A stretch of 64,000 nt of DNA from Gonatopus flavifemur. Taxonomy: Eukaryota > Arthropoda > Insecta > Hymenoptera > Dryinidae. This document shows, in pieces, positions 49,891 through 61,337 of this stretch; position 1 is the first letter of the stretch; the number at the start of each line of letters is the position of its first letter. The stretch spans positions 45,590,001 through 45,654,000 of the forward strand of contig JAFFJZ010000002.1 of assembly GCA_018340375.1 (NCBI GenBank), in the 5' to 3' direction. The translations under genes were made by a program, and so were the position numbers. The notes under the pieces are model-generated. The model had not been told where the DNA came from. It worked only from the letters and a program-made list of their open reading frames with translations, and made no database searches.

Positions 49891-51738
49891 GATACGCTGC
49901 TGGTGTAACATTGGCTCTTCACAGCATTTCACCATGCTACCAACTCTGAATCGGTACAGCAGCGAACTTGTATCGCATTGTAAGAAATAATCGGAATTTT
50001 CCTGTACACAGCAACCGGAATATTCCGATTATAGCATACGAAATCAATTTCCGATACATTCATATGAAATTTCTCATAAATTCAATGTTGTTGCAATGTT
50101 GCGAAATGGAAATTTAACTCACAAAATCTGATGATTATCCATTATTTATCTTCTCAAATTAATTCTTCGAAATGGGAAATATCGTTTGAAGGATTGATCA
50201 CAAAATTGTGGGCCTTCGATAACTGAATATTTCTCTAGTCGTTTACGGATTCGTTTCAATTAACGATTCAAAGTTCAGCAACATTAAATTCAACTGAAAA
50301 TTCCAAACTTTATGGCATTTTCGTTATCATTCTCTAGTAAATTTCCGATAAAATACGGAAAAGTTGACCACTTCCGAATTTTCATATGAAGTTTCCCATA
50401 TAAATTCTTCACAGTGTATAAGACAGCTTTCAGAACTGTGTTCTGTAACCAGTGTAAATATAACAGCTTTCTCAAAAGAAGAACATGTTCCCATACAAAA
50501 CCTTGTCGCAAACTCCAATTCCAAATACATAATTCTCGATAAAATATAATTCATTCTAACAATTTCTTCTATATTTCAACTGGACACACAAACTTTGTAC
50601 AAAATTTCAATGGCCTTGAGGCTATAACTAGATTTCTTTGCAGGGCCTTGAGTTCCTTCGAGCTTACATTCATTTTTCTGGATACAAAATGGGTGTCGAT
50701 ATAAAGTACAAGTAAATTCCCTTGTCCTCTAAAAGATATTGGCGAGTAGATTTTGAGAGTACAATGGAGAATAGATGAATGGAAATACATTTGATAGAAT
50801 TCAAAAGGTGGAAATTAGGAACAGCATACCGATCGCCAACGTCCCCCGCTGGGAACTCCCTCAGATTTTTAATGTATAGGTAACGTTTACGAACACCCGC
50901 AATCGATGTCAAAATAAATGCCTCCAGATAACTCCGAAACGTACGTTTCCTTGTTTAAAGTTATTCCAGGAATCTTGGATGGTTTGAAAAAGCACATCAC
51001 GTATGAGGCATCTCAATGGCATTGATCTCGAAAACGTGTTATATGGGAACATTCGTGTATACGATGATAATAAATGTGAATCGAATATTCATACAAGCTT
51101 TTATATTCATTCGAAGATGTATTGGAAAAAGTTGAACAAAACGAAGTACCGATACCTCGATCATTCATAGTCAACAGCCACAGTGTGGAGTGGAATTGCG
51201 TCGATAGATGCAAAAGCAGTTTATACTTTTCAAAAATGATATTGAAAATTATATCAACGATATCAGTTTTTCTTGGAGTACCTATCATCATCATAGATTT
51301 CGCTTTTCATACTCTACCAGGGTTATCAATTGGCTTAATAATTGGTTAGTTTTCACATTCCCACAACGAAAATCCACATACAATCGATAACAATTCTTGC
51401 CTAACACTTAAAATCTATCTCAAACAAACGATGAGATATCGCGAGGGATGGGTAACGATACACTCGTGGAGTACATCATTTTCTCCTCCAATTGCTTAGA
51501 AGATATTGGAGTGAACATAAATCAGGATTAAACTTCAATTCAACGTATACAATGAATCCGCACATTCGAGCACCACGTGTTTGGTTCTGACAGTCAGTGA
51601 TTAAACTACGCGTAAAGCACGATGAACCACCGTAATAATGAGAGAGCAAATTTTCTCGTTAGCTAATCTGGCTGATAGTAATCTCGATTGGCTTTGCAGT
51701 GATCTATCGGAATTGATATTACTCGTTATTTCAGCGCG

Positions 51739-51782
<44 letters not shown>

Positions 51783-52836
51783 TTTCATCCCTGAATCCCT
51801 CGTTCAAGAACAAAAGAGAAAAGCTCCACACAGCTATGAATAAGCTTATTTTTAGAAATCTTATTGAAAGATTTGTGATAAAGATTCATTTTTCGATATA
51901 TCATCTCGGTTTGGGTTTGTCTCATTAAATGGTTGACACGCGTAGCAATAAGCTCAATTAAATTTTGTCGAGCGCAAATATATCGTTGTACAATGGATAC
52001 ATAATTCATAAAGGTACATTAAGCATCGATAAAGTTGGAAAATCATATACAATTTGTACACGAAGGTTCCAATTTATCATTGAGAAACGGTTGTATCATC
52101 GATGCGCAATGATCTGCTGAAAATTTCGATTCGATGAATGCGTACACATGTCTGGTGCATTCACACGTACGGGAAATACATACGTGTAACTAACAGTCGT
52201 AAAATCAAAATCTATCCATTGCGTTTCGCGACGTTTGCATTATTGTCGGTGACTGCAGCGTTGCTCCTACAACAATGCATTATGTCCACATTACTTTCTG
52301 TGGTACAGTATTATCATCCGAGTTTATATTCCTCGCGTGTGTACATTACGTATACGGCAAAATTCAGAATTTGAATAACGATTCGATGAAACACTGTTCA
52401 ACCGGATTCACTGTTTTTTTCCCCTCATTTTTTTCATCGCAATTTCCAGTATTTCGTTTATGAATGATATTTTGTATCGAAAGACGTGGGTCATTTAGAG
52501 TGAGTTCGGAGAAATTCTCGTAATTGAATAATCAACGTACCGTGACAAGTTGGCTTGAGTAATCATTTTGTAACTTTGACTGCTGATTTATTTAATTGCA
52601 CACTCGACGGAGGCGTGTAACTGGAACTGTGTAACGTTCTATTATTGTTTTGAGAGTAAATTCCTCGTAATGGATGAGTGAATGGTAAGGATTTGTATAT
52701 ATAGATGTGATTCTATTGAATTCGAAAGGTCATTTCATTTGCCTGCTTTGCTTCTATTCCTAGCTTTGAAGTAAATATATATTTCATTTCGTATTTTGAG
52801 ATATCTTTAGTATCTTGAGATAGAGTTCAAGGTACT
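49891..52836. other. Gene-free stretch with TC microsatellite
   Basis: No supported gene. A TC dinucleotide run lies at 51,742-51,778. Imperfect symmetry near 49,985-50,035 (CGGAATTTTCC..GGAATATTCCG) is minor. Confidence 0.45.
51742..51778. repeat. TC microsatellite
   Basis: About 18 uninterrupted TC units. Confidence 0.95.
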
Positions 52837-53104
52837 CTCTAAATTCCTTGGAGTGAAAATATTGCAAGTCCAGGGAGACTGAGATTCCACTATTGAAGAG
52901 TGACTTTTCACTCCATAAGAGTGGATTCTCAATCTAACAGAGTGAAGTTTTAACTCGGTTTGAAGAGTCAAATTCCACCTTCTCTTAAGAGTGAAATCCT
53001 CACTCCAAGGGGATTAAAATTGACTCTTATGGAGTGAAAACTCACTCTTTAGGATTTGATTTTCACTTTTCAGAAGTGGATTTTCACTCCAAGAAATTTA
53101 CAGA
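52837..53104. mobile_element. Element of GAGTG-N6/7-CACTC dyads
   Basis: The ends TCTCTAAATTCCTTGGAGTG and, inverted, TCTGTAAATTTCTTGGAGTG form terminal repeats of about 25 bases. The interior has dyads GAGTGACTTTTCACTC, GAGTGAAATCCTCACTC, GAGTGAAAACTCACTC and a degenerate AGTGGATTTTCACT. It is non-coding. Confidence 0.7.
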
Positions 53105-54860
53105 CCATAAAATCTCAAAGAGATATCTTCGAAGTAACAACAGAAACCCTGATCTTCCAGACAAATGTCCTCTCTAAACAGTCAATTGTCTTCACACAAT
53201 TTCCTTGAGATCCTCTGGCTTCGATTCAAATATTCAACCTTTGTTATCGTAAACGGGACTACAAAAGACTGTTGATTCAAGAAAAGAGATTAAATATCGA
53301 AACTGAAGAATGATATTCACAGTCTCACTTCTCATCAAACATTCGACGTATCCCAAATTGTTGCATTTACAATCACGCAAAAGTACTCATAAAAATGAAT
53401 TGGAAGTATGTATCTCCATCTACCAATCCAAGATAATTAATGTATACAGAAATTTCCTCTGTAATCGCGTGTTTCAGGACCATTTCATTAATTTCAAACA
53501 TAGTTGCAAGATATAATTATTCATTTTAATCTTGAAATGAAAATATAACGCAAAGATCTCTCAACTCCGATATAATGCTACAATGTCTGAAGCATAATTC
53601 AATTAATCAATCTTTCATTATAAAGGATAAACAGCATGATAAATTCTTGTGAGGCATTCTCGACGGTTCTTTGTTATATTTAGATCAAAATCAACAGTTT
53701 TCAATGCGAGAAATTATCGATAATTATATTAGTTCAGCGAAATAATAATAATTTTACATGAGAAATAATTGATGAGTGTTTATAATACACATCAGAATCA
53801 TCCACCTCGCGTGACTTGGAGGAAAAATCACTTCTCTGAATTGAAGAAATTGTTATTTGAACAGTACGAAATGGATATTAATTTACAAGAAATATGAGTT
53901 CATTTGAAAAAAAGGTGAATAAATGGTTCATTCGATGATTATTTCATACAGAGAATTCCAAAGATTTGTAATTTCAATAGAATCAAAGTATGCGCGTAAA
54001 TTGGAACGGTATTTGTATTTCGAATTAATTTGATATCCATCTAATTGAATAATTCCATTGGAGATATCAACTGATCTATGCAATGCGATTACTGGCCAGA
54101 GTGATTGGTGCTATTTATTCGAGCGTGCTCGACTTAAAGAAAACTCTTTAGTACAGCTCGTTAAAAATTTAATTATCTATCCACAATGGAACACGCGCCC
54201 ATATCTTACCCTGCATCGTTAGTATTATCAACGTACTTGAACGTCTTTAATTACAGTTCATTCGTTTTAATTCGACTCTGTACAATTCAAACAATCCTCG
54301 ATCCTGAAGGTATAATCGTACTACACCTCTACTTACTACATTTACAACATCGCTGACTGAGTTATTCTGTTGAATCACGGTAGATTTTATCGACGAGGTT
54401 GGGGAGAAAAGTCTGGAACACGTGTGTATGCGAATGGGAATGCACGAAAAGAAATAATTTCGCTGTTCTAGAAAAAAAACCAAAACTCTTCATAATTCTA
54501 ATAATCCTCCAGCTACCAGCTACCGACTGTTCTATCAAATTATTCTTCGATTCCTTCCATTCGGTATGACAATAATTAAATTTCTCAGCAAAGTGTGATT
54601 CGGAAGAAAATTATTTAAAGATAATAAATCGAGTGGAAATTATCCAAATATTTCGTGATAACCTGATGAGGTTTCCTGTCATTGGTTCAGGTATGTTTCA
54701 TCATTGTCCGACAAGGAAACTTAGCGATGCAGTTATTAAGTGTACAACTTTGCTTCCGTCGTTTTTTCTCAAAATTTCAAGCTTTATTCTCAAAGCGTCA
54801 ATACATAATTATGATTCAAAGTACTGGCCGTGGCCACAGTGGACCAGAAACTCCAAAAAG
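53105..54860. other. Gene-free stretch
   Basis: Nothing recognisable; AT-rich unique sequence with short frames only. Confidence 0.45.
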
Positions 54861-55626
54861 CCCATGTAACACAGAATATTCTGAGAATATTCTCACAACA
54901 TCCGTAAAATGTACTTGATCGAATATTCTCACAAAGAGCGTAGGAGATTCGTAAATATTCTTAGAATATTCTCAGACCATTTGAATGAGACTGTTCCGAA
55001 TATTCTAGGAACGTTCGTACAATATGCGTACAAAGTTTGTAGGGAGATTTATGAGCAGCGCATGCGCAGATATCGTGATGACATGAATCCATTAATGGCG
55101 GATAATGTTGTTGACAGGCTACAGACCCTTGGACAATCTATCATTTTTATTTGTGTTTTGGGAATAATAGATCTATGGTGGTGTATTTTAATATCGCAAA
55201 TGTTCTCTGAGAGTGCCATGTGTGAAAAATAATTCTCAAAAGTGTAATAAAATATTGAGAAATACCGTATATAGTATGATTGCCTGTTGCGATCATACAT
55301 ATCTCATCCATCTATATGGATTCATAATATTGTTAACCATTCATGATTACAGATGTCTAATGATCAAAGAAATTGATTGTGAAGTAGTTTTTGGCGACAT
55401 GCAGAAGTTTATATTGACGGGAATTCTTATTTCAACAGCATTTTTTTCTAATATTCCTACAATATCCGTGGTATAATATTCTGAGAATATTTGAAACAGT
55501 CCCATTCAAACATTCTGAGAATGCGCGTAGAATATATTCGCACGGAATCAGAATCTCCATAGAATATTCGAATATCCTCAACGTATATTCTCAGAACATT
55601 CTCAGAACGCGCGTGTGCTACCTGGG
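54861..55626. mobile_element. Element rich in GAATATTC words
   Basis: The ends CCCATGTAACACA and, inverted, CCCAGGTAGCACA are terminal repeats. Both flanks of the element are filled with GAATATTCT, TTCTGAGAATATTC and TTCTCAGAA words; the middle (about 55,030-55,440) is plain. Similar words occur in the CCCACACAGCACC element at 2,369-4,896, so the two may be related. No transposase is seen. Confidence 0.6.
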
Positions 55627-55678
55627 AGTGATCAAAACTACTAACCACTCACCCCGATTTGTTCAGAACTCGGTACTC

Positions 55679-55967
55679 GGAGGTTTTCGGAGTTGCTGAT
55701 TACGAATTTGAAGTGAAAGATGGTAAATTAAAAATGGCGGATCCAATATGGCGGACTGAAATTGCAAAATCAGCTGGATTCACTTGAAATTTGCTGTGAG
55801 GGGGTTTTTGGGGTCGCTGACCATGAATCTGAAGTGAAAAAGGCTGAATTAAAAATGGCGGAATCAATATGGCGGACTGAAATTGCAAAATCAGCTGGAT
55901 TCGCTTGAAATTTGCTGTGAGGGGGTTTTTGGGGTCGCTGACTATGAATCTGAAGTCGAAAATGAAG
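55679..55967. repeat. 121-bp tandem repeat, ~2.4 copies
   Basis: The segment AAAATGGCGGA.TCAATATGG recurs exactly 121 bases apart (AATATGGCGGACTG at about 55,745 and 55,866). The GTTTTTGGGGTCGCTGA block appears three times, the first diverged. The second and third copies are nearly identical, so the last duplication is recent. Confidence 0.9.
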
Positions 55968-55978
55968 AATCGAACATA

Positions 55979-56185
55979 CACGGAAAAAAATGAACTGTTA
56001 ATTTTACCAGAATTCCGGTTACTATATGGACAGCAAGGAATATCTGTGACTTTTACTGGAATTCTTGTTAAATTTACCGGAGCCCTTGTTAAATTTGCCG
56101 GAGACTTGATTCATTTAACTAGAATTCCGGTTAAAATAGCAGTAATTCTTGCTGTCCATATATTAACCGGAGTATTTTTTTCCGT
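55979..56185. mobile_element. Palindromic MITE with CACGGAAAAAAAT ends
   Basis: CACGGAAAAAAA and TTTTTTTCCGTG bound the element. The interior pairs GGACAGCAAGGAAT with ATTCTTGCTGTCC and repeats TTTACCGGA..CTTGTTAAA units in both orientations. It begins directly after the 121-bp tandem repeat. Confidence 0.75.
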
Positions 56186-56599
56186 GTAGTGGACCCAATG
56201 TGACGTACTGAGATTTCTACACCAGTCGAAATTCTGCGAATCAAAATTGTCGCACAGAGAAATTCATCTTATTACCACCTTAAGAATGTGATCCTGAAAC
56301 CTAGAACCCAGAGTTCCGAACTTGGACGTTGAGACAGGCGAATCCTTCTTTTTTCCTTTTACTTTTCTAGATTTCAGAGTTTTCATTTATTCTTCAACAA
56401 TTTACAAGTTTTTGCTCATTTTATTTTATTTTTCTCAATTTATATATGAATTTTATATTCCTTTTGGACCAAAAGCGTGAAAAAGTCTTCAAAACCATGC
56501 AACTTGTAGAAAAAATCAGCTAGCGATTCCAATTTTGGATGAAAACAGGTTTCTAATACAGATATTTGAACTATCATGTCAACACGGACTTGTTTTACT

Positions 56600-56729
56600 G
56601 GATGGGGGCCAAATTAACAAAAAGCCCGAATCAACGAAAAATTGGTTGAATAGAGAGAGATATGTCACACTCTCTCTTTTCAAACACTGATTTCGTTGAT
56701 TTGTCTTTTCGTTGTTTTGGCCCCCATCC
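56600..56729. repeat. Short inverted repeat (GGATGGGGGCCAAA)
   Basis: GGATGGGGGCCAAA at 56,600 is mirrored by TTTTGGCCCCCATCC at 56,729, with partial pairing inward (CAACGAAAA / TTTTCGTTG). It is a probable MITE remnant. Confidence 0.6.
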
Positions 56730-56751
56730 TTTTTACTCACTGTACGAATGT

Positions 56752-56979
56752 ACACTGTAAAAAATTTTTTTGTGATTTCACAAAAAAATTTGGCAGTTTT
56801 TTACACAAACATTTTTTTAGTAGATTTTCAAACAAAATTTGAAGAAAATCAAAACTTTTTATTGATTAACAAAAATGTTTGGTTTTTCTAAAATTTCGTT
56901 TGGAAATCTACTGAAAAACATGTTTGTGTGAAAAACTGTTAAATTTGTTTGTGAAATCACAAAAAAATTTTTTACAGTT
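56752..56979. mobile_element. Palindromic MITE with ACACTGTAAAAAATTT ends
   Basis: The arms of about 100 bases pair closely: ACACTGTAAAAAATTTTTTT, GTGATTTCACAAAAA, TTTACACAAACAT and AGTAGATTTTCAAAC with their complements. The ends resemble those of the element at 26,828-27,963, but the interior is different. Confidence 0.8.
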
Positions 56980-57050
56980 TATATGAAAAAAAATTTCAAA
57001 TTTGGTACATGAGATTTGACACAGATAATTCTAACAGTGTAGTGTCGAAT

Positions 57051-57990
57051 ATCCCACACAGCACCACAGTCCCAAACATCTTCAAAAGAACTCCTGTAGA
57101 AAAATCCCTTATGAATTCAATTCGATGAATCCACAAATAACTCATAGAGGGTACAATAAATTCCAAAAGAAGCCAGAAAGCATTTCATACACTGAAAAAA
57201 AAATTTATTCCAGTCAAATAAATATTTATTTGTCCTGTACCAAAGAAACATTTATTAGAATTAACAAAATATTCTTTGGAACCAAAATAATTTATTTGAA
57301 TTAAATAGATGGTTTTAATCGTTTATTTGATTCCAATAAATTATTTTGGTTCCAAAGAATATTTTGTTAATTCTAATAAATATTTCTTCGGTACAGGACA
57401 AATAAATATTTATTTGACTGGAATAAATTTTTTTTTCAGTGTATGAATGATGAGCCAAGTTCATGGAGAGTCCTAAATGACTTCATGAAGTACTTTAGAA
57501 GGAGGGCTGTTATTTCAGTGAAAGATGAACGCCTGGGAATATTCCTCTTTCAATCCAAAAGAGCTCTTCTTGAGTCCCCTGTGAAAAAGGTTCTAAGGAA
57601 CTCATTGATGATAGTTCATTTTGTATATTACAATGAATATTTCATAAATTGTAAATACTTCATGAATTAATGAATAAAAAGAATCTTGTGTTTAATAAAT
57701 GTGAAAATATTCATTTCATTCAAGTTTCAAGCGCGTACCGTATGAAATCCTTATATGATCTCTTTATGCAATCTTTTTGGATCCATCATGAGCAATTTTT
57801 CCTTTTGTTTTTATTATTGAAGAACTCTTTTGGACGAGGAAAAGGATTCCCCCAGTACTTTATTCTGAACTGACATACGAGAGGAGTTCAAGAATTCTTA
57901 TTGAATTTGTTTGGATGAGTTAGAATATTTATGAAGGATTCTTTATGGAATGAGAGGAATTATTTCTGAAATCTGTGTGCTGTGTGGGAT
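57051..57990. mobile_element. Element with ATCCCACACAGCAC ends, containing a nested MITE
   Basis: ATCCCACACAGCACCACAG at the left is inverted as CTGTGTGCTGTGTGGGAT at the right. The interior has AAGAACTC, GAGTTC and AGGATTC words in both orientations, as in the fold-back at 15,141-15,408. A 250-bp palindrome is inserted at 57,190-57,441. It is non-coding; short frames are incidental. Confidence 0.65.
57190..57441. mobile_element. Near-perfect palindromic MITE
   Basis: CACTGAAAAAAAAATTTATT at the left and its complement at the right bound arms of about 110 bases that are almost identical (CCAGTCAAATAAATATTTAT, CAAAGAATATTTTGTTAATT and so on). The symmetry extends a further six or so bases (TTCATA / TATGAA) into the flanks. 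The high arm identity suggests a young insertion or arm homogenisation. Confidence 0.85.
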
Positions 57991-58500
57991 AATATTATTT
58001 GAAACTAAAACTATTGTTATCCATAACGAGCATCGCGATGCATCGGCTGTGTTTACGTTTTCTGAGTCTCTTAAGATCAGTTCAAAAAGAGAGCGACCAA
58101 ACCTGCAACTTCCTGCAGCTAAATGAGATTGAGTCTGTTTCTATACATCATAAAGAAATATGCTACGTTGGAATTAGCGAGTCACAAAGAAGCACAAATG
58201 TTCTGGAGCTTGATAAAATCCTAAAACATTGAAATCTGACGATTATATACCTCTTCCTTCCACAGATGTTGTCTGAAACATCGAGGAAAATTATTTTCCA
58301 GCTCATTATATCACATTTCGAGAAAATTCAAGCCCGTTCATTTTCCTTGAACAATACTGAAAAACATTGCAAATGAAGTTAAGGCAAATTTTGAGCATTT
58401 TTAACGTTTTTTCATATTCAACGATCCCCCACTGTCCTTCAATCAATTTTAACTCATTGATACTCATGGAATGTCTTTTCTAGCTCACAGAGAACATATA
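57991..58500. other. Gene-free stretch
   Basis: No gene or repeat is recognised in this half kilobase between two mobile elements. Confidence 0.45.
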
Positions 58501-59071
58501 CGGGGTGTTTCAGAATTCACTGAAAAAACTACACAGGCGTCATTCTGCAGCCAGAATGCAATAATTTCCCGTTTGAAAAAAAATCTTCCGACGCTTAGTT
58601 CTCGAGATATGAGCATTTTTAGATTTTTTTTCAAACCCAAATCATCCAACAGCATTATGTGCTACGTACTGGATCTTGATACCATTCGCTAAGTTGGAAA
58701 ACGGCGGATCTCTGGGAAAAAAATTGAACTATCCTATCATTTTTTGTTCCAGAGCTACAGCGATTTGAAGTTGTTGAGTTCTGATTGGCTGAGAGCTCAA
58801 AAATTTCAAATCGCTGTAGCTCTGGAACCAAGAATGATAGGATAGTTCAATTTTTTCCAGAGATCCGCCGTTTTCCAACTTAGCGAATGGTGTCAAGCTC
58901 CAGTACGTAGCGCATAATGCTGTTGAGTGATTTGGGTTTGAAAAACAATCTAAAAATGCTCATATCTCGAGAACTAAGCGTCGGAAAAATTTTCTTCAAA
59001 CGGGAAATTATTGCATTTTGGCTGCAGAATGACGCCTGTGAAGTTTTTTCAGTGAATTCTGAAACACCTAG
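58501..59071. mobile_element. 571-bp near-perfect fold-back element
   Basis: The arms (58,501-58,775 and 58,797-59,071) are inverted copies at high identity, beginning CGGGGTGTTTCAGAATTC and CTAGGTGTTTCAGAATTC. TA lies immediately outside both ends (58,499-58,500 and 59,072-59,073), consistent with a Tc1/mariner-type TA duplication. The loop is about 20 bases. Both arms encode the same short open frame in opposite directions, a shadow of the palindrome. Confidence 0.85.
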
Positions 59072-59157
59072 TATATACACCTCACTAAACTGGGGGAAAT
59101 ACTTTAATAAATTCAATTTTGCACAGTTTTTCACGCTTTTGGTCCACCGTGCGACGC

Positions 59158-60200
59158 GTCGCTAGCCACTACTTTTTCCCATCTTCTTAGCAATTGTCGG
59201 ATCCCATCTCGGAAAAACGATGCAGTTTTTGAGGTGATCCACGAATCGATCGATTCTCTAACTTCTTCATGAGAATGAGAATGCTGATCACTCAGGCCGT
59301 GTACCATCGATCGGAATAAAGAGTAGTCGGAAGGGGCAATGTCTGGAGAGTACGGCGGATGGGGTAAGACTTCCCATTTCAGTGTTCCAAAATATGTCTT
59401 GACCGGTTCTGAGACATGTGGCCGAGCATTATCACGTTGGAAGATAACTTTATCGTATCTTCCTCGGTACTGTGGCCGATCCTCCTCCAATGCTCGGCTC
59501 AAACGCATCAACTGCGTTGAATATCGATCTCCTATGATGGTTTCACTCGGTCTCAATAGCTCATAATACACGACACTGAGCTGATCCCACTAAATGCAGA
59601 GCATAACATTGGCACCATGAATATTTGGTTTAGCCGTCGGCGTGGGGATATGTCCGGGCATTCCCCAAGATTTTCTGCGCTTGGAATTATCGTAGTGGAC
59701 TCGTTTTTCGTCACCGGTCAGAATGCGGGGTAAAAATCCCTTTCGATTCTGTCTTTGAAGCAGCTGTTCGCAAGTAAAGAAACGTCGTTCGACATCTCTT
59801 GGCTTCAATTCGTACGCAACCCAATTCCCTTGTTTCTGAATCATTCCCATGGCTCTGAGGCGTTTCGAAATGGTTTGTTGAGTGACTCCCAATGATTCTG
59901 CGAATTTTCCTTGCGTTTGACACGAGTCTTCATCGAGTAATGCCTCCAATTCAGAATCTTCCAAAATTTTCTCTCTTCCACCGCCATGTCGGTCCTCGAC
60001 ATTGAAATCACCCTTCTTGAAACGTTGAAACCATTCACGACACTTTCTTCCACTCGAAGCAACCTCACCGTAGGTACTTGACAGCATTCGATGAGCCTCA
60101 GCTGCAATTTCTTCAAGTGAAAGCATAAAATCAGAACTTCCCGCAAATGACGAGAATTCAGCTCAAAAACTTTGTTGTGTTGACACATGACCAACCTCAT
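59158..60200 (-). pseudogene. Mariner transposase pseudogene
   Basis: A mauritiana-like mariner transposase on the minus strand, related to the intact copy at 33,363-34,400. It is recognisable from HLREVLI near the start, through NWVAYELKPRDVERR and TGDEK, to YSPDIAPSD. All three DD34D aspartates are still there and the last two are 34 residues apart. Two lesions break the frame: a two-base loss near 60,106-60,113 between HLKK and AAEAHRML, and a TAG (59,590-59,592) replacing the first Trp of the conserved WW. The C-terminus diverges right after VVASD, so the end is lost or replaced. The start codon is uncertain. Confidence 0.9.
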
Positions 60201-60290
60201 TGTGTGACATTCATTGCCTAACCTATTTCAACCGTCACCTACCGACGCAACCATGTGTAGTAAACAGCAGGGGCAAAGTTGTACACCTAA
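59158..60290 (-). mobile_element. Truncated mariner element
   Basis: The 5' terminal repeat (minus strand TTAGGTGTACAACTTTGCCC) ends at 60,290 with a TA at 60,291-60,292. Its first 12 bases equal the repeat of the intact mariner. No matching 3' repeat is visible before the fold-back element that ends at 59,071, so the 3' end appears deleted. Confidence 0.75.
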
Positions 60291-60317
60291 TAGCATGACA
60301 AAATGCTATAAAAAGTG

Positions 60318-61006
60318 GTTGCTACTTCGTTTTAATACGGAATCGTTATCATGGTCCCTTGTATCTTTCTAGCAACATAGTGAATTTAATGAGACGAGAC
60401 TACGATGTGAGAATTCGATACGGTAGGGAGGCAACGATGTACCAGTAGCGATAGGGCTCTGACTGACTATGGAATCGATAATCAATCGGCATTAAAATTA
60501 TGGTCGGGAAAACTTGACTGAGTGAGTCAAAACTGCGCCGGTACAGAGCTAGAATCGGGAGGATCATCCAATACGTCAGGTGAATGACAATGTGTCAGGA
60601 TTGGTGGAGCATTGGCTGACTACGAAATCGGTAATCAATCAACGTCAAAATCATGGTCCCAACCCCTCGAGGTAGGATCATCTTCTTCAACTGTAAAATA
60701 ATCTTCCCGAAAGGGACAAGGTGTCGGAAATGGTAAAAATCACCGACCAAACGCTTGAATAGTTGATCGTATATGTTTTCGTGCACTTGAACTGCCCTGC
60801 ATTTTTATAATACCCGAATGTTTTAAAAAATATCACGAATATCGAAACAAATATGTAACAGGATGCACTTCACAGATCAATTGACGTTGAAATTTTTGTG
60901 GCGATCATAGATTGTTCTTGAATAAAGTTAGTTGGATATGACATGCGAGTGAAGCTGACTATCGATCCAATAAGCGATATTCATTAGTTCTACAGTCATA
61001 CATTCC
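60318..61006 (-). repeat. 690-bp repeat, right copy of an inverted pair
   Basis: The reverse complement of 49,201-49,890 with only a few per cent differences. It starts about 27 bases beyond the mariner's 5' end and stops next to a second mariner-terminus-like word, GTACACCTAATA at 61,009-61,020. Both that word and the end at 60,290 point the same way. Confidence 0.9.
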
Positions 61007-61008
61007 TA

Positions 61009-61020
61009 GTACACCTAATA
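61009..61020. repeat. Solo mariner terminus-like word
   Basis: GTACACCTAA followed by TA equals the outermost ten bases of the mariner terminal repeat seen at 34,467-34,476 and 60,281-60,290. No element body adjoins it on the left, where the 690-bp repeat begins. Confidence 0.4.
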
Positions 61021-61337
61021 TTTGATAATCAGACAAAGACCAACGATGGATTCCTTAGCACTGATTCAAGTATGGCCCATCACTGAGATTTATTCTAGAA
61101 ATCAATATTCCAGATCACTCTTGATCCTTGAAAATATCCAGTAGAACCGATCAATTAAAGACGAAAAAATTCACTCGAACCGAATTTTCCTCTCTAAATT
61201 TAAGATTTCAGATCTTTCAAACGAGATCTCTCTGACAAGGTTTTTATGCTAGCCAAACGTCATCATTTTTGTCCGCAAAATCGAGAATAACCCGAACAAG
61301 TTTAAAAGATGTATGTTAATAGTCGGGGAGTTGCAAG

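Noticed and set aside
58471..59134. Matching 73- and 84-residue frames on opposite strands
   Set aside because: Same palindrome effect from the 571-bp fold-back; no coding evidence.
59072..59157. 3' terminal repeat of the minus-strand mariner
   Set aside because: No TTAGGTGTACAA-like word in the expected orientation; AGGTGTATATAC on the minus strand is too weak.
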